From: an uncultured Collinsella sp.
Lineage (GTDB): Bacteria; Actinomycetota; Coriobacteriia; Coriobacteriales; Coriobacteriaceae
Assembly: GCA_902493125.1 (NCBI GenBank)
Contig: CABUOF010000005.1
Coordinates: 1 to 45,510, forward strand
Reading direction: 5' to 3'
Length of the DNA stretch: 45,510 bases
Shown here: one piece after another, positions 16,519 through 24,429 of the stretch
How positions within the stretch are numbered: the stretch's first letter is position 1
How the letters are laid out: every line of letters starts with the position of its first letter
Position numbers and translations under genes: made by a program
Notes under the pieces: generated by a model
The model's database searches: none
Told to the model about the DNA's origin: nothing
What the model saw: only the letters and a program-made list of their open reading frames with translations

Positions 16519-16614
16519 AACGGGGAGCTTGCAGGACAAGACGGCAGGCTGAGACTGGGCGCGCCCGCCCTGACCCGCAAACCTGATATGGGTAATGCCA
16601 ACGAAGGGAGCCGT
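16519..16614 (+). ncRNA. TPP riboswitch (THI element) controlling thiC
   Basis: The leader carries the conserved parts of the thiamine pyrophosphate aptamer in order: ACGGGGAGC at the 5' side, GGCAGGCTGAGA, the P3 region, CCCTGACCCGCAAACCTGAT, GGGTAATGCCAACGAAGGGAG, and a closing CCGT that pairs with ACGG. The purine-rich GAAGGGAG at its 3' end is also the ribosome site for the thiC ATG at 16619, so ligand binding would mask it and repress translation when TPP is plentiful. The assignment rests on the consensus; the mechanism is inferred. Confidence 0.93.
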
Positions 16615-16618
16615 GCCA

Positions 16619-17953
16619 ATGAGCACACAGACCGAGCCCAAGCTCGTCACGCAAATCGACTTCGCCCGCGCCGGGCAGATCACACCGCAGATGAAGGAGG
16701 TCGCCGAGCGCGAGCATCGCGACCCCGAGTACATCCGCGAGCGCGTGGCCGACGGCCGCATCGCCATTCCCGCCAACATCGTGCACATCGAAAAGGGCAT
16801 GCACGCCTTTGGCGTCGGTGAGGGCTTGTCCACCAAGGTCAACGTGAACCTGGGCATCTCGGGCGACAAAGCCGATGCCGCCGAGGAATGGAAGAAGGTC
16901 AAGATCGCCGAGGACTTTGGCGCCGACGCCATCATGGACCTCTCCAACTCGGGCAAGACACGTCAGTTCCGCCAGCAGCTCATCGACGAGACGCCGCTCA
17001 TGGTAGGCACCGTCCCCATGTACGGCGCCATCGGCTACATGGAAAAGCCGCTGGTCAAGCTCACCAAGGACGACCTGTTCGAAGTCGTGCGCGCGCATGC
17101 CGAGGACGGCGTGGACTTTATGACCATCCACTGCGGCATAAACAAGTCGGTCACCAAGACCTTTAAGGAGACCGGCCGCCTGATGAACATCGTGAGCCGT
17201 GGCGGCTCACTGCTGTTTGGCTGGATGGAGGTCACCGGTAACGAGAACCCATTCTATGAGTTCTACGACGAGTTGCTCGAGATTTGCCACGAGTACGACG
17301 TGACGATTTCGCTCGGCGACTCCTGCCGCGCGGGCTGCCTCTACGACTCCAACGACGCCACCGAGACCGCTGAGATGATCGAGCTGGGCAAGCTGTGCAA
17401 GCGCGCTTGGGCCGCCGGCGTCCAGGTCATGGTCGAGGGCCCGGGTCACATGGCGCTCGACGAGATCGCCGCCAACATGAAACTGCAGAAGCGCCTGTGC
17501 CACAATGCTCCGTTCTATGTGCTCGGGCCGCTGGTGACCGATATCGGCGTGGGTTACGACCACATCACCGCCGCCATCGGCGGCGCCATCTCCGCCAGCT
17601 CCGGTGCCGACTTCCTGTGCTACGTGACACCAGCCGAGCACCTGTGCCTGCCTAACGCTCAGGATGTGCTCGACGGCCTCATGGCCACCAAGATCGCCGC
17701 ACACGCCGCCGATATCGCCAAGAAGGTGCCCCACGCCCGCGACATGGACGACAAGATGGGCCAGGCACGTCGCAAGCTCGACTGGGACGCCATGTGGAAG
17801 TGCGCGCTCGACCCGGTTACGGGCAAGAAGCGCTACGAGGAGTCCCCCGCCGCCACCGAGGGCACTTGCACCATGTGTGGCAAGATGTGCGCCGTCCGCA
17901 CCGTCAACAAGGTGTTCGAAGGCACGACGATCGACCTCGGCATGGAGGACTAG
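16619..17953 (+). CDS. thiC: Phosphomethylpyrimidine synthase ThiC
   Basis: ThiC is a radical-SAM-type enzyme that rearranges aminoimidazole ribotide into the HMP-phosphate pyrimidine of thiamine. The 444-residue length is that of the short form common in anaerobes. Visible marks are SISGDKAD-like and MDLSNSG segments, HCGINKS, SLGDSCRAGC, VMVEGPGHM, and the C-terminal cluster motif CTMCGKMC that binds the 4Fe-4S cluster. The start is the ATG at 16619, 8 nt after AGGGAG in the riboswitch, rather than the in-frame codon at 16595 that lies inside the aptamer. thiD follows 180 nt downstream. Confidence 0.97.
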   Translation: MSTQTEPKLVTQIDFARAGQITPQMKEVAEREHRDPEYIRERVADGRIAIPANIVHIEKGMHAFGVGEGLSTKVNVNLGISGDKADAAEEWKKVKIAEDFGADAIMDLSNSGKTRQFRQQLIDETPLMVGTVPMYGAIGYMEKPLVKLTKDDLFEVVRAHAEDGVDFMTIHCGINKSVTKTFKETGRLMNIVSRGGSLLFGWMEVTGNENPFYEFYDELLEICHEYDVTISLGDSCRAGCLYDSNDATETAEMIELGKLCKRAWAAGVQVMVEGPGHMALDEIAANMKLQKRLCHNAPFYVLGPLVTDIGVGYDHITAAIGGAISASSGADFLCYVTPAEHLCLPNAQDVLDGLMATKIAAHAADIAKKVPHARDMDDKMGQARRKLDWDAMWKCALDPVTGKKRYEESPAATEGTCTMCGKMCAVRTVNKVFEGTTIDLGMED

Positions 17954-18084
17954 TCTCTTCGCCGCAATCTCCTTTTAACATCGAGTCGGTGCCCGCCAAT
18001 TGTTGACGTGTGAACATTTGCCTGCATTTGCGTAAAAATTGCATCTCGCGCCCGGGTTCGGCATATCGCCGGCCTGGGCATCTT

Positions 18085-18090
18085 TATAAT
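18085..18090 (+). promoter_or_regulatory. Putative -10 of thiD
   Basis: A consensus TATAAT lies 47 nt before the thiD start; the matching -35 is poor. This suggests thiD has its own promoter outside riboswitch control. Confidence 0.4.
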
Positions 18091-18136
18091 GCGGGGTAAT
18101 AGACCCATTTGAATCCGACCAGACAAGGGAGCGAAC

Positions 18137-18967
18137 ATGGATCGCAGCAAGGTACCTGCCGTTCTATCCATCGCAGGATCCGATTCCAGCGGTGGCGCCG
18201 GCATTCAGGCCGACATTAAGACCATCACGGCGCACCGTCTGTATGCCGAGACAGCCATCACGGCCATCACCGCACAAAACACGCTCGGTGTCACCGCCGT
18301 GCAGAATATCTCCCCGGATATTGTCGCGACGCAGATTGACGCCGTCTTTGACGATATTCGACCCAGCGCCGTCAAGATCGGCATGGTCTCCTCTGCCGAG
18401 ATTATCGAGGTTATCGCCGACCGCCTGAGCGCATGGAACGCACGAAATATCGTCGTCGACCCCGTCATGGTCGCCACCTCGGGCGCTCGCCTCATTGCCG
18501 AGGACGCCGCTGAGGCGCTCACGCGTCGCCTGTTCCCGCTGGCGACCGTCATCACGCCCAACATTCCCGAGGCCATGGCGCTGCTCGACTACGAGGTCGA
18601 TTCCGAGCGCACGCAGCAAAACGCTGCCATGCTCCTCACCCGCCGCTTTGGCTGCGCGTCCCTCGTTAAGGGCGGACATTTTGTCAACGAGGCCAACGAT
18701 GTGCTAGCAGAGCCCGCGCCGCTCGATGACGAGGGCAACCACCTGGGCGATCCGCTCACCACGTGGTTCCGCCACAAGCGCATCGAGACCGGCAACACGC
18801 ATGGCACCGGTTGCACGCTTTCGTCCGCCATCGCCTGCGCATTGGCACAGGGCATGGATCTTGCCGACGCCGTCAACGCCGGCAAGGCCTACCTAACCGG
18901 AGCTCTCGCCGCCGGCTTTGACATGGGCAAAGGTTCCGGCCCCGTCAACCATATGTGGCAATATTAA
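18137..18967 (+). CDS. thiD: Hydroxymethylpyrimidine/phosphomethylpyrimidine kinase
   Basis: ThiD phosphorylates HMP and HMP-phosphate, the step after ThiC on the pyrimidine branch of thiamine synthesis. The 276-residue product belongs to the ribokinase superfamily: SIAGSDSSGGAGIQADIKT near the N-terminus binds substrate, DPVMVATSG is central, and NTHGTGCTLSSAIA near residue 220 carries the anion hole and catalytic Asp region. The ATG has AAGGGAGCGAAC upstream. Lack of a second TPP aptamer here suggests separate or read-through control. The related pyridoxal kinase is less likely next to thiC. Confidence 0.94.
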   Translation: MDRSKVPAVLSIAGSDSSGGAGIQADIKTITAHRLYAETAITAITAQNTLGVTAVQNISPDIVATQIDAVFDDIRPSAVKIGMVSSAEIIEVIADRLSAWNARNIVVDPVMVATSGARLIAEDAAEALTRRLFPLATVITPNIPEAMALLDYEVDSERTQQNAAMLLTRRFGCASLVKGGHFVNEANDVLAEPAPLDDEGNHLGDPLTTWFRHKRIETGNTHGTGCTLSSAIACALAQGMDLADAVNAGKAYLTGALAAGFDMGKGSGPVNHMWQY

Positions 18968-18981
18968 GATTCGCAGCCCAA

Positions 18982-19017
18982 AACCACCACAAAGGGGCAG
19001 GCACCTTTGTGGTGGTT
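18982..19017. repeat. REP-like hairpin after thiD
   Basis: Perfect 14-bp arms AACCACCACAAAGG (18982-18995) / CCTTTGTGGTGGTT (19004-19017) with loop GGCAGGCA. It lies 15 nt past thiD. The GGGGCAGGCACC core resembles the short palindromic repeats mobilised by REP-associated transposases in many bacteria, but no transposase is in the window. It may also terminate thiD. Confidence 0.6.
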
Positions 19018-19027
19018 CCCACAAATA

Positions 19028-19243
19028 TCTCGATCCGTAACAGTTAGAGTCCATTTTTCGGCCCACCTGTTACAGATCGAGACATTCAAATTCAGCTGAG
19101 AAGATAATCTCGATCTGTAACAGTAACTCGGCAAAATCGACCCTAGATGTTACAGATCGAGACAAACGACCGATATCGACCTGAATAATCTCAATCTGTA
19201 ACATCTAGCCCGTTTTCGGCCTTCGTACTGTTACAGATCAAGA
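19028..19243. repeat. Array of six 15-16 bp motifs in alternating orientation
   Basis: The motif TCTCGATCTGTAACA occurs forward at 19028, 19108 and 19189 and as its reverse complement at 19067, 19148 and 19229. Start-to-start distances are 39, 41, 40, 41 and 40. The spacers (23-26 bases) are not conserved with each other. Pairs form three hairpins: the second is perfect over 15 bp, the first has one mismatch and the third two. It lies between convergent thiD and the SGNH hydrolase gene, which has no other obvious terminator. Confidence 0.85.
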
Positions 19244-19299
19244 CAAACAAACGAAACAAGCCGCCGCAAGGGGAACTTTTGTACCGCTTTGGGGCTGCA

Positions 19300-19959
19300 C
19301 TACTCACCGAGCATCTCTTGGAGCTTGGCTGCCACGGCATGTCCCAAGCTCTCGTGGCTCTCGGGCATCATGTGCAGATAATCGATATCGCCCGGCTCGG
19401 CAAAATCGGCGGCATTCAAAAAGTCGCAGCCAAACTGCTCAGCCACATGCGCGTAGTACTCACCAAAATGTTCCGAGGCTTCTACGGAATGCTCGTCAAA
19501 ATCGGTCATATATACGTCGGCGATCTGCGGCTTAATCTTGATAGGCGCCATCAGCAGAATCCGTGGGCAGGGCGCGGCATCGGTCCAGGCAAACGCACGG
19601 ACGGCGCGAATCAACGCCATGGCGCCGCGGGCAATATCGGAGGCCGTCACGCCAAAGACCGTCTTGCAGTCGTTGGTGCCCAGCATAATCACGATCGCAT
19701 CCAGCGGCTTATGGGCCTCGAGCAGCATCGGCAGCGCGCGAATGCCGTTGAGGTTGGTGTCCAGATGGCACATGTCGTCGCGTACCGTCGTGCGGCCGTT
19801 GAGGCCTTCCTCAATCACATGCCAACCCTCACCCAGGTCACGCTGCACCACACCGCACCAGCGCACATCCTGCGCATAGCGCACTGCGGTGCTGTCGCGC
19901 ATACCTGCCGGATCGTAGCCATAGGTATTGCTGTCGCCAAAGCACAGAACGTTTTTCAT
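19300..19959 (-). CDS. SGNH/GDSL-type hydrolase
   Basis: The 219-residue product is an SGNH hydrolase, a family of esterases acting on acylated sugars, lipids or peptidoglycan. The nucleophile block FGDSNTYG lies at residues 7-14, the Gly/Asn blocks are EGLNGRTT near 51 and MLGTNDCK near 92, and the C-terminal Asp-His pair appears as DYLHMMPESHESLG. There is no signal peptide, so it is probably cytoplasmic; its closest type is the arylesterase/GDSL family seen in many gut bacteria. The substrate is unknown. The ATG at 19959 has GGAAGGGC upstream. It follows the PARG-like gene after a terminator. Confidence 0.9.
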   Translation of the reverse strand: MKNVLCFGDSNTYGYDPAGMRDSTAVRYAQDVRWCGVVQRDLGEGWHVIEEGLNGRTTVRDDMCHLDTNLNGIRALPMLLEAHKPLDAIVIMLGTNDCKTVFGVTASDIARGAMALIRAVRAFAWTDAAPCPRILLMAPIKIKPQIADVYMTDFDEHSVEASEHFGEYYAHVAEQFGCDFLNAADFAEPGDIDYLHMMPESHESLGHAVAAKLQEMLGE

Positions 19960-19978
19960 CGTAAGCCCTTCCTTTAGT

Positions 19979-20012
19979 AAAAAGCCGACGGGAGCAGCCC
20001 CTCCCGCCGGCT
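19979..20012 (-). terminator. Terminator of the PARG-like gene
   Basis: On the minus strand, arms AGCCGGCGGGAG/CTCCCGTCGGCT (one mismatch) run into TTTTTA, shortly after the stop at 20038. Confidence 0.8.
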
Positions 20013-20037
20013 CGACCTATCTGTCGGCACGTACCGA

Positions 20038-21162
20038 TTACAGGTACTTGCGCCAATCGCCATCGTCCTCATCATCCTCGGTAGCAGCCTGGATCTGCTC
20101 GGCGGCGCGAGCTGCCGCAGCGCGAGCGGCAACCTGGGCATAGGACTCCTCGTTGCGCTCGGGGAAGTTTGCCAGCACGTGCTCGAACTTGGCAAAATCC
20201 TCATCCCAGCGCGTAGAAGGCACGGCAAAGAAGACTTGCTTGACCTTAAAGTCGCCCGACGCGAGCTCCTTGCGGAAGAGCTCGGCCACGGCCTCTGCGT
20301 CAAAGCCGTTGTTGTCGCAGCCCCAAGCGCCCAGCACGAGCTTCTCGCGACCTAGCTCGTCGCAGATGGCAAGCACAAAGCGAATGCGGTCGCGCAGGGC
20401 ATCCAGCAGAGCATCGTCGCTCACGCGATACTCCTGGCGGGCGCGCTTAACGTTGGGCGCGGCGGCCACGATCACGTCGGCGTATGCATGCACGTGGTTG
20501 CGGTCGAAGCGCACCGCAGGCACCACCAGCGCACGGTTTCGGTAAAGCTCGCAGTTGATGTTGCGGCGACGGTTCTCGCCGTACCATTTGCGCTGCTTAT
20601 CGAGAACGTTGTACAGATACGAATCGGCGCACAGCGTGGCCTCCTGGCCCAGATAACCCTGAATATAGCCACCGCCCGGATTGGTGAACGAGGCAAAGTC
20701 GAGCACGGCCATGTCGCAGAACTGCGCATAGCCTCGACCGTTATCCAGAATGGCCTGCGTGGCAGAGGCGTCGAGCACGGTGACCTCGGGCAGGACCGGA
20801 GCGGGCTCCTCGGCGGCAGGCGCGGACTCAGCTTCGGCGATTTCCTCGGCAGGCTCAGGCGCTGCCTCGGTCTCGGGCGCCGTCTCGGTCTCGGCAGCCT
20901 CCGCGCCCTCGACGTCCTCGGCAACCTGTTCTTCGGCGGCCACAGCACTCTGAACCTTGGCCTTCATCGCCGCGACAAAACCGGCAGGCATACCATCGAA
21001 CTCGCACACGCCGGCAAGCGAACGCTCGATATCCTTGGCGCACGCTTCGGACACAGTTGCCACGTGACGCTCGGCGGCCTTGGCACGGGCCTCGCGCTTG
21101 GGATTGGGCTGACCCGCTCGGTTGGACCTGCGGTTACGGTTCCTGTTGTCGACGTCTGCCAT
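20038..21162 (-). CDS. TIGR02452 / microbial-type PARG domain protein with QEA motif
   Basis: The 374-residue product has an Arg/Asn-rich start (residues 1-30), a Glu/Ala/Pro-rich low-complexity stretch (about 72-125), and a C-terminal macrodomain-like part (about 130-345) of the TIGR02452/bacterial PARG type. PARG enzymes remove ADP-ribose from proteins. The NPGGGYIQG segment is followed by GQEATLC, where active enzymes normally have QEE; the second glutamate, needed for catalysis in characterised PARGs, is alanine here. The domain may therefore bind ADP-ribose without cutting, or use another residue. The tail is acidic. The ATG at 21162 is preceded by GGAAAGG. It is flanked by terminators, so probably single-gene. 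Confidence 0.82.
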   Translation of the reverse strand: MADVDNRNRNRRSNRAGQPNPKREARAKAAERHVATVSEACAKDIERSLAGVCEFDGMPAGFVAAMKAKVQSAVAAEEQVAEDVEGAEAAETETAPETEAAPEPAEEIAEAESAPAAEEPAPVLPEVTVLDASATQAILDNGRGYAQFCDMAVLDFASFTNPGGGYIQGYLGQEATLCADSYLYNVLDKQRKWYGENRRRNINCELYRNRALVVPAVRFDRNHVHAYADVIVAAAPNVKRARQEYRVSDDALLDALRDRIRFVLAICDELGREKLVLGAWGCDNNGFDAEAVAELFRKELASGDFKVKQVFFAVPSTRWDEDFAKFEHVLANFPERNEESYAQVAARAAAARAAEQIQAATEDDEDDGDWRKYL

Positions 21163-21227
21163 AAGTGGTCACCTTTCCTGTCGCTGCCGCTATCGGCTTT
21201 TCCCATCCATGATACCCCGCCGAGTAC

Positions 21228-21256
21228 AAAAAAGACGGCCCCGAAGGACCGCCTTT
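21228..21256 (-). terminator. Terminator of the Bax inhibitor-1 family gene
   Basis: On the minus strand, stem AAGGCGGTCC / GGGCCGTCTT around a TTCG tetraloop runs into TTTTTT. Confidence 0.8.
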
Positions 21257-21299
21257 CGCATCGATTTACACGCACGGCAAGCACCGCCGCAATTCGCCA

Positions 21300-21995
21300 C
21301 TAGTCGCGACGGCCAAGGATGTTCAGGATGCGCAGGAACACGTTGATAATGTCCACGAACAGATTGGACGCCATGAGCACGGCGTTGGGCAGCGTAGGCG
21401 GCACCGTCGTGGCAACATAGGTGTCGTAGCCAATAAAGCCGGCGAACACCACGATTACGATCAGATCGGTGATGGTCTGCGAGACGCCCATGAACATCAG
21501 CACGATCTCAACCAGAATAGTGGCGAGCAGAATGCCAAAACCGATGCCATATACGCGCTGGAAAAACTTGGGGAACGTCACGCCCAAGGCGCCAAAGACA
21601 AAGGTGATGGCGGCCGTGGCGATAAAGGCAGTGTTGATGGTGGGCAGGTCGTAGTTGGCAAGGCCAAACGACGCGGTCAGGCCAAAGGTGCTCGCAAAGA
21701 TTACGTAGCCCACAAGGGACAGGCCCACGGACTGCTTGCTGGCGGCGGCCGACATCATGACCATGCCGACGATGGTCAAAATAAATGAGCCAAAGACCAG
21801 CGGCAAAGCGGCGCCGCTCATCATCATGCGCGCAAACGACATGGTGCTCGTAAAGTAAGCACCGACGCCCATGGCGCAAAAGCCCAAAAAGATCAGGGCA
21901 GACATGACAAGGTTGTACGCGCGCGGCGACATCTCCTTGGCACGGCTTGCACCGGTCTCGATGGGGCCGTTCTGATAGCCCTGGATATCGTTCAT
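21300..21995 (-). CDS. Bax inhibitor-1/YccA family membrane protein
   Basis: This 231-residue integral membrane protein has about seven hydrophobic helices, starting near residue 27, and ends with a helix and short basic tail. The helix pattern, with FGLTASFG, the IGYDTY segment before the last helices, and the closing NLFVDIINVFLRIL, fits the Bax inhibitor-1 (UPF0005) family. Bacterial members (YccA, YetJ) act as pH-sensitive calcium leak channels or interact with the FtsH protease. The ATG at 21995 follows GAAAGGACG, which I prefer over the codon eight residues upstream. Function in this organism is not shown by context. Confidence 0.9.
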   Translation of the reverse strand: MNDIQGYQNGPIETGASRAKEMSPRAYNLVMSALIFLGFCAMGVGAYFTSTMSFARMMMSGAALPLVFGSFILTIVGMVMMSAAASKQSVGLSLVGYVIFASTFGLTASFGLANYDLPTINTAFIATAAITFVFGALGVTFPKFFQRVYGIGFGILLATILVEIVLMFMGVSQTITDLIVIVVFAGFIGYDTYVATTVPPTLPNAVLMASNLFVDIINVFLRILNILGRRD

Positions 21996-22073
21996 ACTTC
22001 GTCCTTTCAAAAAGCGCACGACAGCGCCGTAGGTGACAAGATTCCTGCCATTGTACCCGAATGCCGCACGTCC

Positions 22074-22433
22074 TTACCTACGGCGCTCGCCCTCAAGCGT
22101 ACGATCAAAGGCCCAGACCCACCAACGCATCACGTGTGCCTGCGAGCCGTCTGCCCGCTCGCGCGTCTGGTCCTCCAGATACAACTCGGTCGCGTGCCCG
22201 CCAAAACGCACCTTATATGTTGCCGTACGGATGCCGTGGACCATCAGGCCAAACCCGGTGGTCGAGATAATTTCGTCGATCGTAAAACAACGGCCGTCGA
22301 CCCAGCAGACGGTGACCGGCACGACCTGTCCGCCCGCGAGGATGCGGGCCACGACGTCCACATACTGCTTGTGCACGCGCCGAGTTTTGCCGTCTGTCTG
22401 TCGATATTCCATGCCTCCTATTATCGAACGCAT
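22074..22433 (-). CDS. Conserved-type small hypothetical protein
   Basis: I do not recognise this 119-residue product. The body (from KQYVDVVARILAGG on) looks like a compact alpha/beta domain with a conserved-looking WVDGRCFTIDEI segment and an aromatic C-terminal stretch, MRWWVWAFD, before a basic end. No membrane segment or signal is seen. The start is uncertain: an AGGAGG lies only 1 nt before the ATG at 22412, too close to serve it, so I use the ATG at 22433. That start has no ribosome site, but a TACAAC hexamer lies just upstream, compatible with a near-leaderless message. It shares strand with the Bax inhibitor-like gene 78 nt downstream. Confidence 0.65.
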   Translation of the reverse strand: MRSIIGGMEYRQTDGKTRRVHKQYVDVVARILAGGQVVPVTVCWVDGRCFTIDEIISTTGFGLMVHGIRTATYKVRFGGHATELYLEDQTRERADGSQAHVMRWWVWAFDRTLEGERRR

Positions 22434-22600
22434 GTTTGCATGTTGTAAAGCGAACAGACTGTGGTTTTGGAGTGTCGTAGTAATCGCACGTGTCCGCATG
22501 GCGTGTTAGCAAAAAGAACACCCGCGGTCAACAGGGCTAATATTCAATTTTAGTGCCAAAAAGTTCACTTCTCCCATCAGAACTCGGTAAAGAGACCCGC

Positions 22601-22632
22601 AGGAGGTGATACGATTTATCATGTTTTTGTAA
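22601..22632 (+). promoter_or_regulatory. Perfect ribosome site with a three-codon ORF upstream of pit
   Basis: AGGAGGTGAT (22601-22610) is a full complement of the 16S rRNA tail. It is followed 10 nt later by ATG TTT TTG TAA (22621-22632), in the same frame as the pit ATG 30 nt further on. It may be a mini-leader ORF or mark a former, longer start of pit. Confidence 0.45.
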
Positions 22633-22662
22633 CGTGTCTGCAAACTTCGAGAAAGCCCATAT

Positions 22663-23712
22663 ATGGACGTAACGTTCTCAACCTTCCTCGGCCAAATTGT
22701 GTCGAACCCAGTCCTTGCCGTCACCGTGATCCTCGCGTTGGGCGCCATCTTCGTCAATGGATGGACCGACGCGCCCAACGCCATCGCGACCTGCGTCACT
22801 ACGCGTTGCATGCCCGCCCGCGCCGCCATTCTCATGAGCGCCGCATTCAACTTCCTCGGCGTGCTCATCATGACGCACTTTAACGCGAGCGTCGCCAACA
22901 CCATCTCACATATCGTCGACTTTGGCGGAAACAGCACCATGGCGCTCGCCTGCCTATGCGCGGCGCTGTTCTCCATCGTCGTCTACGGCGCCACAGCGTC
23001 GCGTTTTGGCATCCCCACCTCGCAAAGCCACAGCCTTATCGCCGGCCTGACCGGTGCCGCCATCGCCCTCGGCGGTGCGAGCAGCGTCAACGTCCACGAG
23101 TGGATGAAGGTCATCTACGGCCTGGCGCTCTCCATAGGCCTGGGCTTTGTCATGGGCTGGGTCCTGTGCAAGCTCGTCTCGATTCTTTTCGCCGCCGCCA
23201 ACAGGCGACGTGCCAATGTCTTCTTTAAATACGCTCAGATCGCGAGCGCCGCGGCCATGAGCTTTATGCACGGCGCGCAGGATGGACAGAAGTTCATCGG
23301 CGTGCTCTTTTTAGGCGTGGCCTTTGCCAGCGGCCAGACGAGCGTCGGCGATGCAGGCATCCCCATCTGGATTATGCTGCTGTGCTCGGCCACTATGGGC
23401 ATCGGCACAAGCGTGGGCGGCGAGCGCATCATCAAGTCCGTCGGCCAGAGCATGGTCAAGCTCGAAAAGTACCAGGGCTTCTCCGCCGACCTGGCGGGCG
23501 CCGCGAACCTGCTGCTTGCCACCCTTACCGGCATCCCCGTGTCCTCCACACACATCAAGACCTGCGCCATCATGGGCGTCGGTGCCGTCAAGCGCCTCTC
23601 GGCCATCAACTTCGGCGTCGTCAAGGACATGATGTTCACCTGGTTCTTCACCTTCCCTGCCTGCGGACTCATCAGCTTTGTCATGGCCAAGCTGTTCATG
23701 ATGTTCCTCTAG
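22663..23712 (+). CDS. pit: PiT-family inorganic phosphate permease
   Basis: This 349-residue membrane protein of the inorganic phosphate transporter (PiT) family drives metal-phosphate uptake by proton or sodium coupling. It shows the two repeated signature halves, NGWTDAPNAIATCVTTR near residue 29 and the second-half block ending GIPVSSTHIKT near residue 290, with TSQSHSLIAGLTGA and SFMHGAQDGQK in between. About ten hydrophobic segments are visible. The start follows GAGAAAG; a stop codon 30 nt upstream in frame blocks an earlier start. The DUF47 gene follows after 67 nt, the usual accessory pair of Pit systems. Confidence 0.93.
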   Translation: MDVTFSTFLGQIVSNPVLAVTVILALGAIFVNGWTDAPNAIATCVTTRCMPARAAILMSAAFNFLGVLIMTHFNASVANTISHIVDFGGNSTMALACLCAALFSIVVYGATASRFGIPTSQSHSLIAGLTGAAIALGGASSVNVHEWMKVIYGLALSIGLGFVMGWVLCKLVSILFAAANRRRANVFFKYAQIASAAAMSFMHGAQDGQKFIGVLFLGVAFASGQTSVGDAGIPIWIMLLCSATMGIGTSVGGERIIKSVGQSMVKLEKYQGFSADLAGAANLLLATLTGIPVSSTHIKTCAIMGVGAVKRLSAINFGVVKDMMFTWFFTFPACGLISFVMAKLFMMFL

Positions 23713-23779
23713 TCAAACCGAGCGTCCATCCGGACCGCAACACTTCGCCCACCCGTCTTCGCCTCGAAAGGACCCGCCC

Positions 23780-24403
23780 ATGGCAAAGAAACCCGATTCG
23801 TTCTACTTTGATAACTACGTTGCCTGCGCCAACCTCGCCGTTCAGGCAGCCGAGCTGCTCACCAAGATTTTTGAGAACTTTGACCCCGCGCAGATCCACG
23901 ACATGCTCGATAAGATGCATGCGATTGAGCATGCGGCAGACAAGAAGCACCATGAGCTCGAAGACGCCTTGCTCACCGCCTTTATCACCCCGCTCGAGCG
24001 CGAGGATCTGGATCTGATGAGCTGCTCACTCGACACCGTACTCGACCGCATCGAGGGCGTCGTGCAGCGCGTCTACTTCACCAACATCCAGAGCATCCAT
24101 CCCGACGCCATCGTCATCGCCCACAAGGTGACTGACGCCTGCCGCGCCATGAAAGACCTGATGGTCGAGCTGCCCAACTACCGCAAGTCCAAGACCCTGC
24201 GCGAACTCGTCATCCAGATCAACACCATCGAGTCCGAAGCCGACGAGCTCTATATCAACGCCATGCGCAACCTGCACGTTAACGGCAAGGACCCGCTCGA
24301 GGTCATCGCCTGGCGTGACGTGTACGCCTTCCTGGAGTACTGCGCTGACTGCTGTGAGAATGTGGCCGATGTTGTGGATTCGATTGTCATGAAGAACAGT
24401 TAA
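23780..24403 (+). CDS. DUF47 / PhoU-like Pit accessory protein
   Basis: The 207-residue, mostly helical protein belongs to DUF47 (PhoU-related, also called Pit accessory protein). Such proteins bind metals and tune the activity of the Pit transporter encoded beside them. Marks are the EHAADKKHHEL helix near residue 55, ITPLEREDLDLM, the central RIEGVVQRV, and the symmetric C-terminal helix INTIESEADEL with EVIAWRDVYAFLE. The ATG follows GAAAGGACC. It is likely co-transcribed with pit. A long inverted repeat follows its stop. Confidence 0.9.
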   Translation: MAKKPDSFYFDNYVACANLAVQAAELLTKIFENFDPAQIHDMLDKMHAIEHAADKKHHELEDALLTAFITPLEREDLDLMSCSLDTVLDRIEGVVQRVYFTNIQSIHPDAIVIAHKVTDACRAMKDLMVELPNYRKSKTLRELVIQINTIESEADELYINAMRNLHVNGKDPLEVIAWRDVYAFLEYCADCCENVADVVDSIVMKNS

Positions 24404-24429
24404 TTGGGGGTACATGTCCCACCGGTCGT

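Noticed and set aside
16448..17131. Extension of the unknown membrane protein through thiC (401-codon frame)
   Set aside because: The upstream part is antisense to thiC and its riboswitch; the ATG at 16447 has its own strong ribosome site.
18000..18136. Second TPP riboswitch upstream of thiD
   Set aside because: The conserved CTGAGA and ACCTGAT-type blocks are missing; only a -10-like TATAAT was seen.
19028..19243. CRISPR array
   Set aside because: Repeats are only 15-16 bp and alternate in orientation; CRISPR repeats are direct and longer, and no cas genes are nearby.
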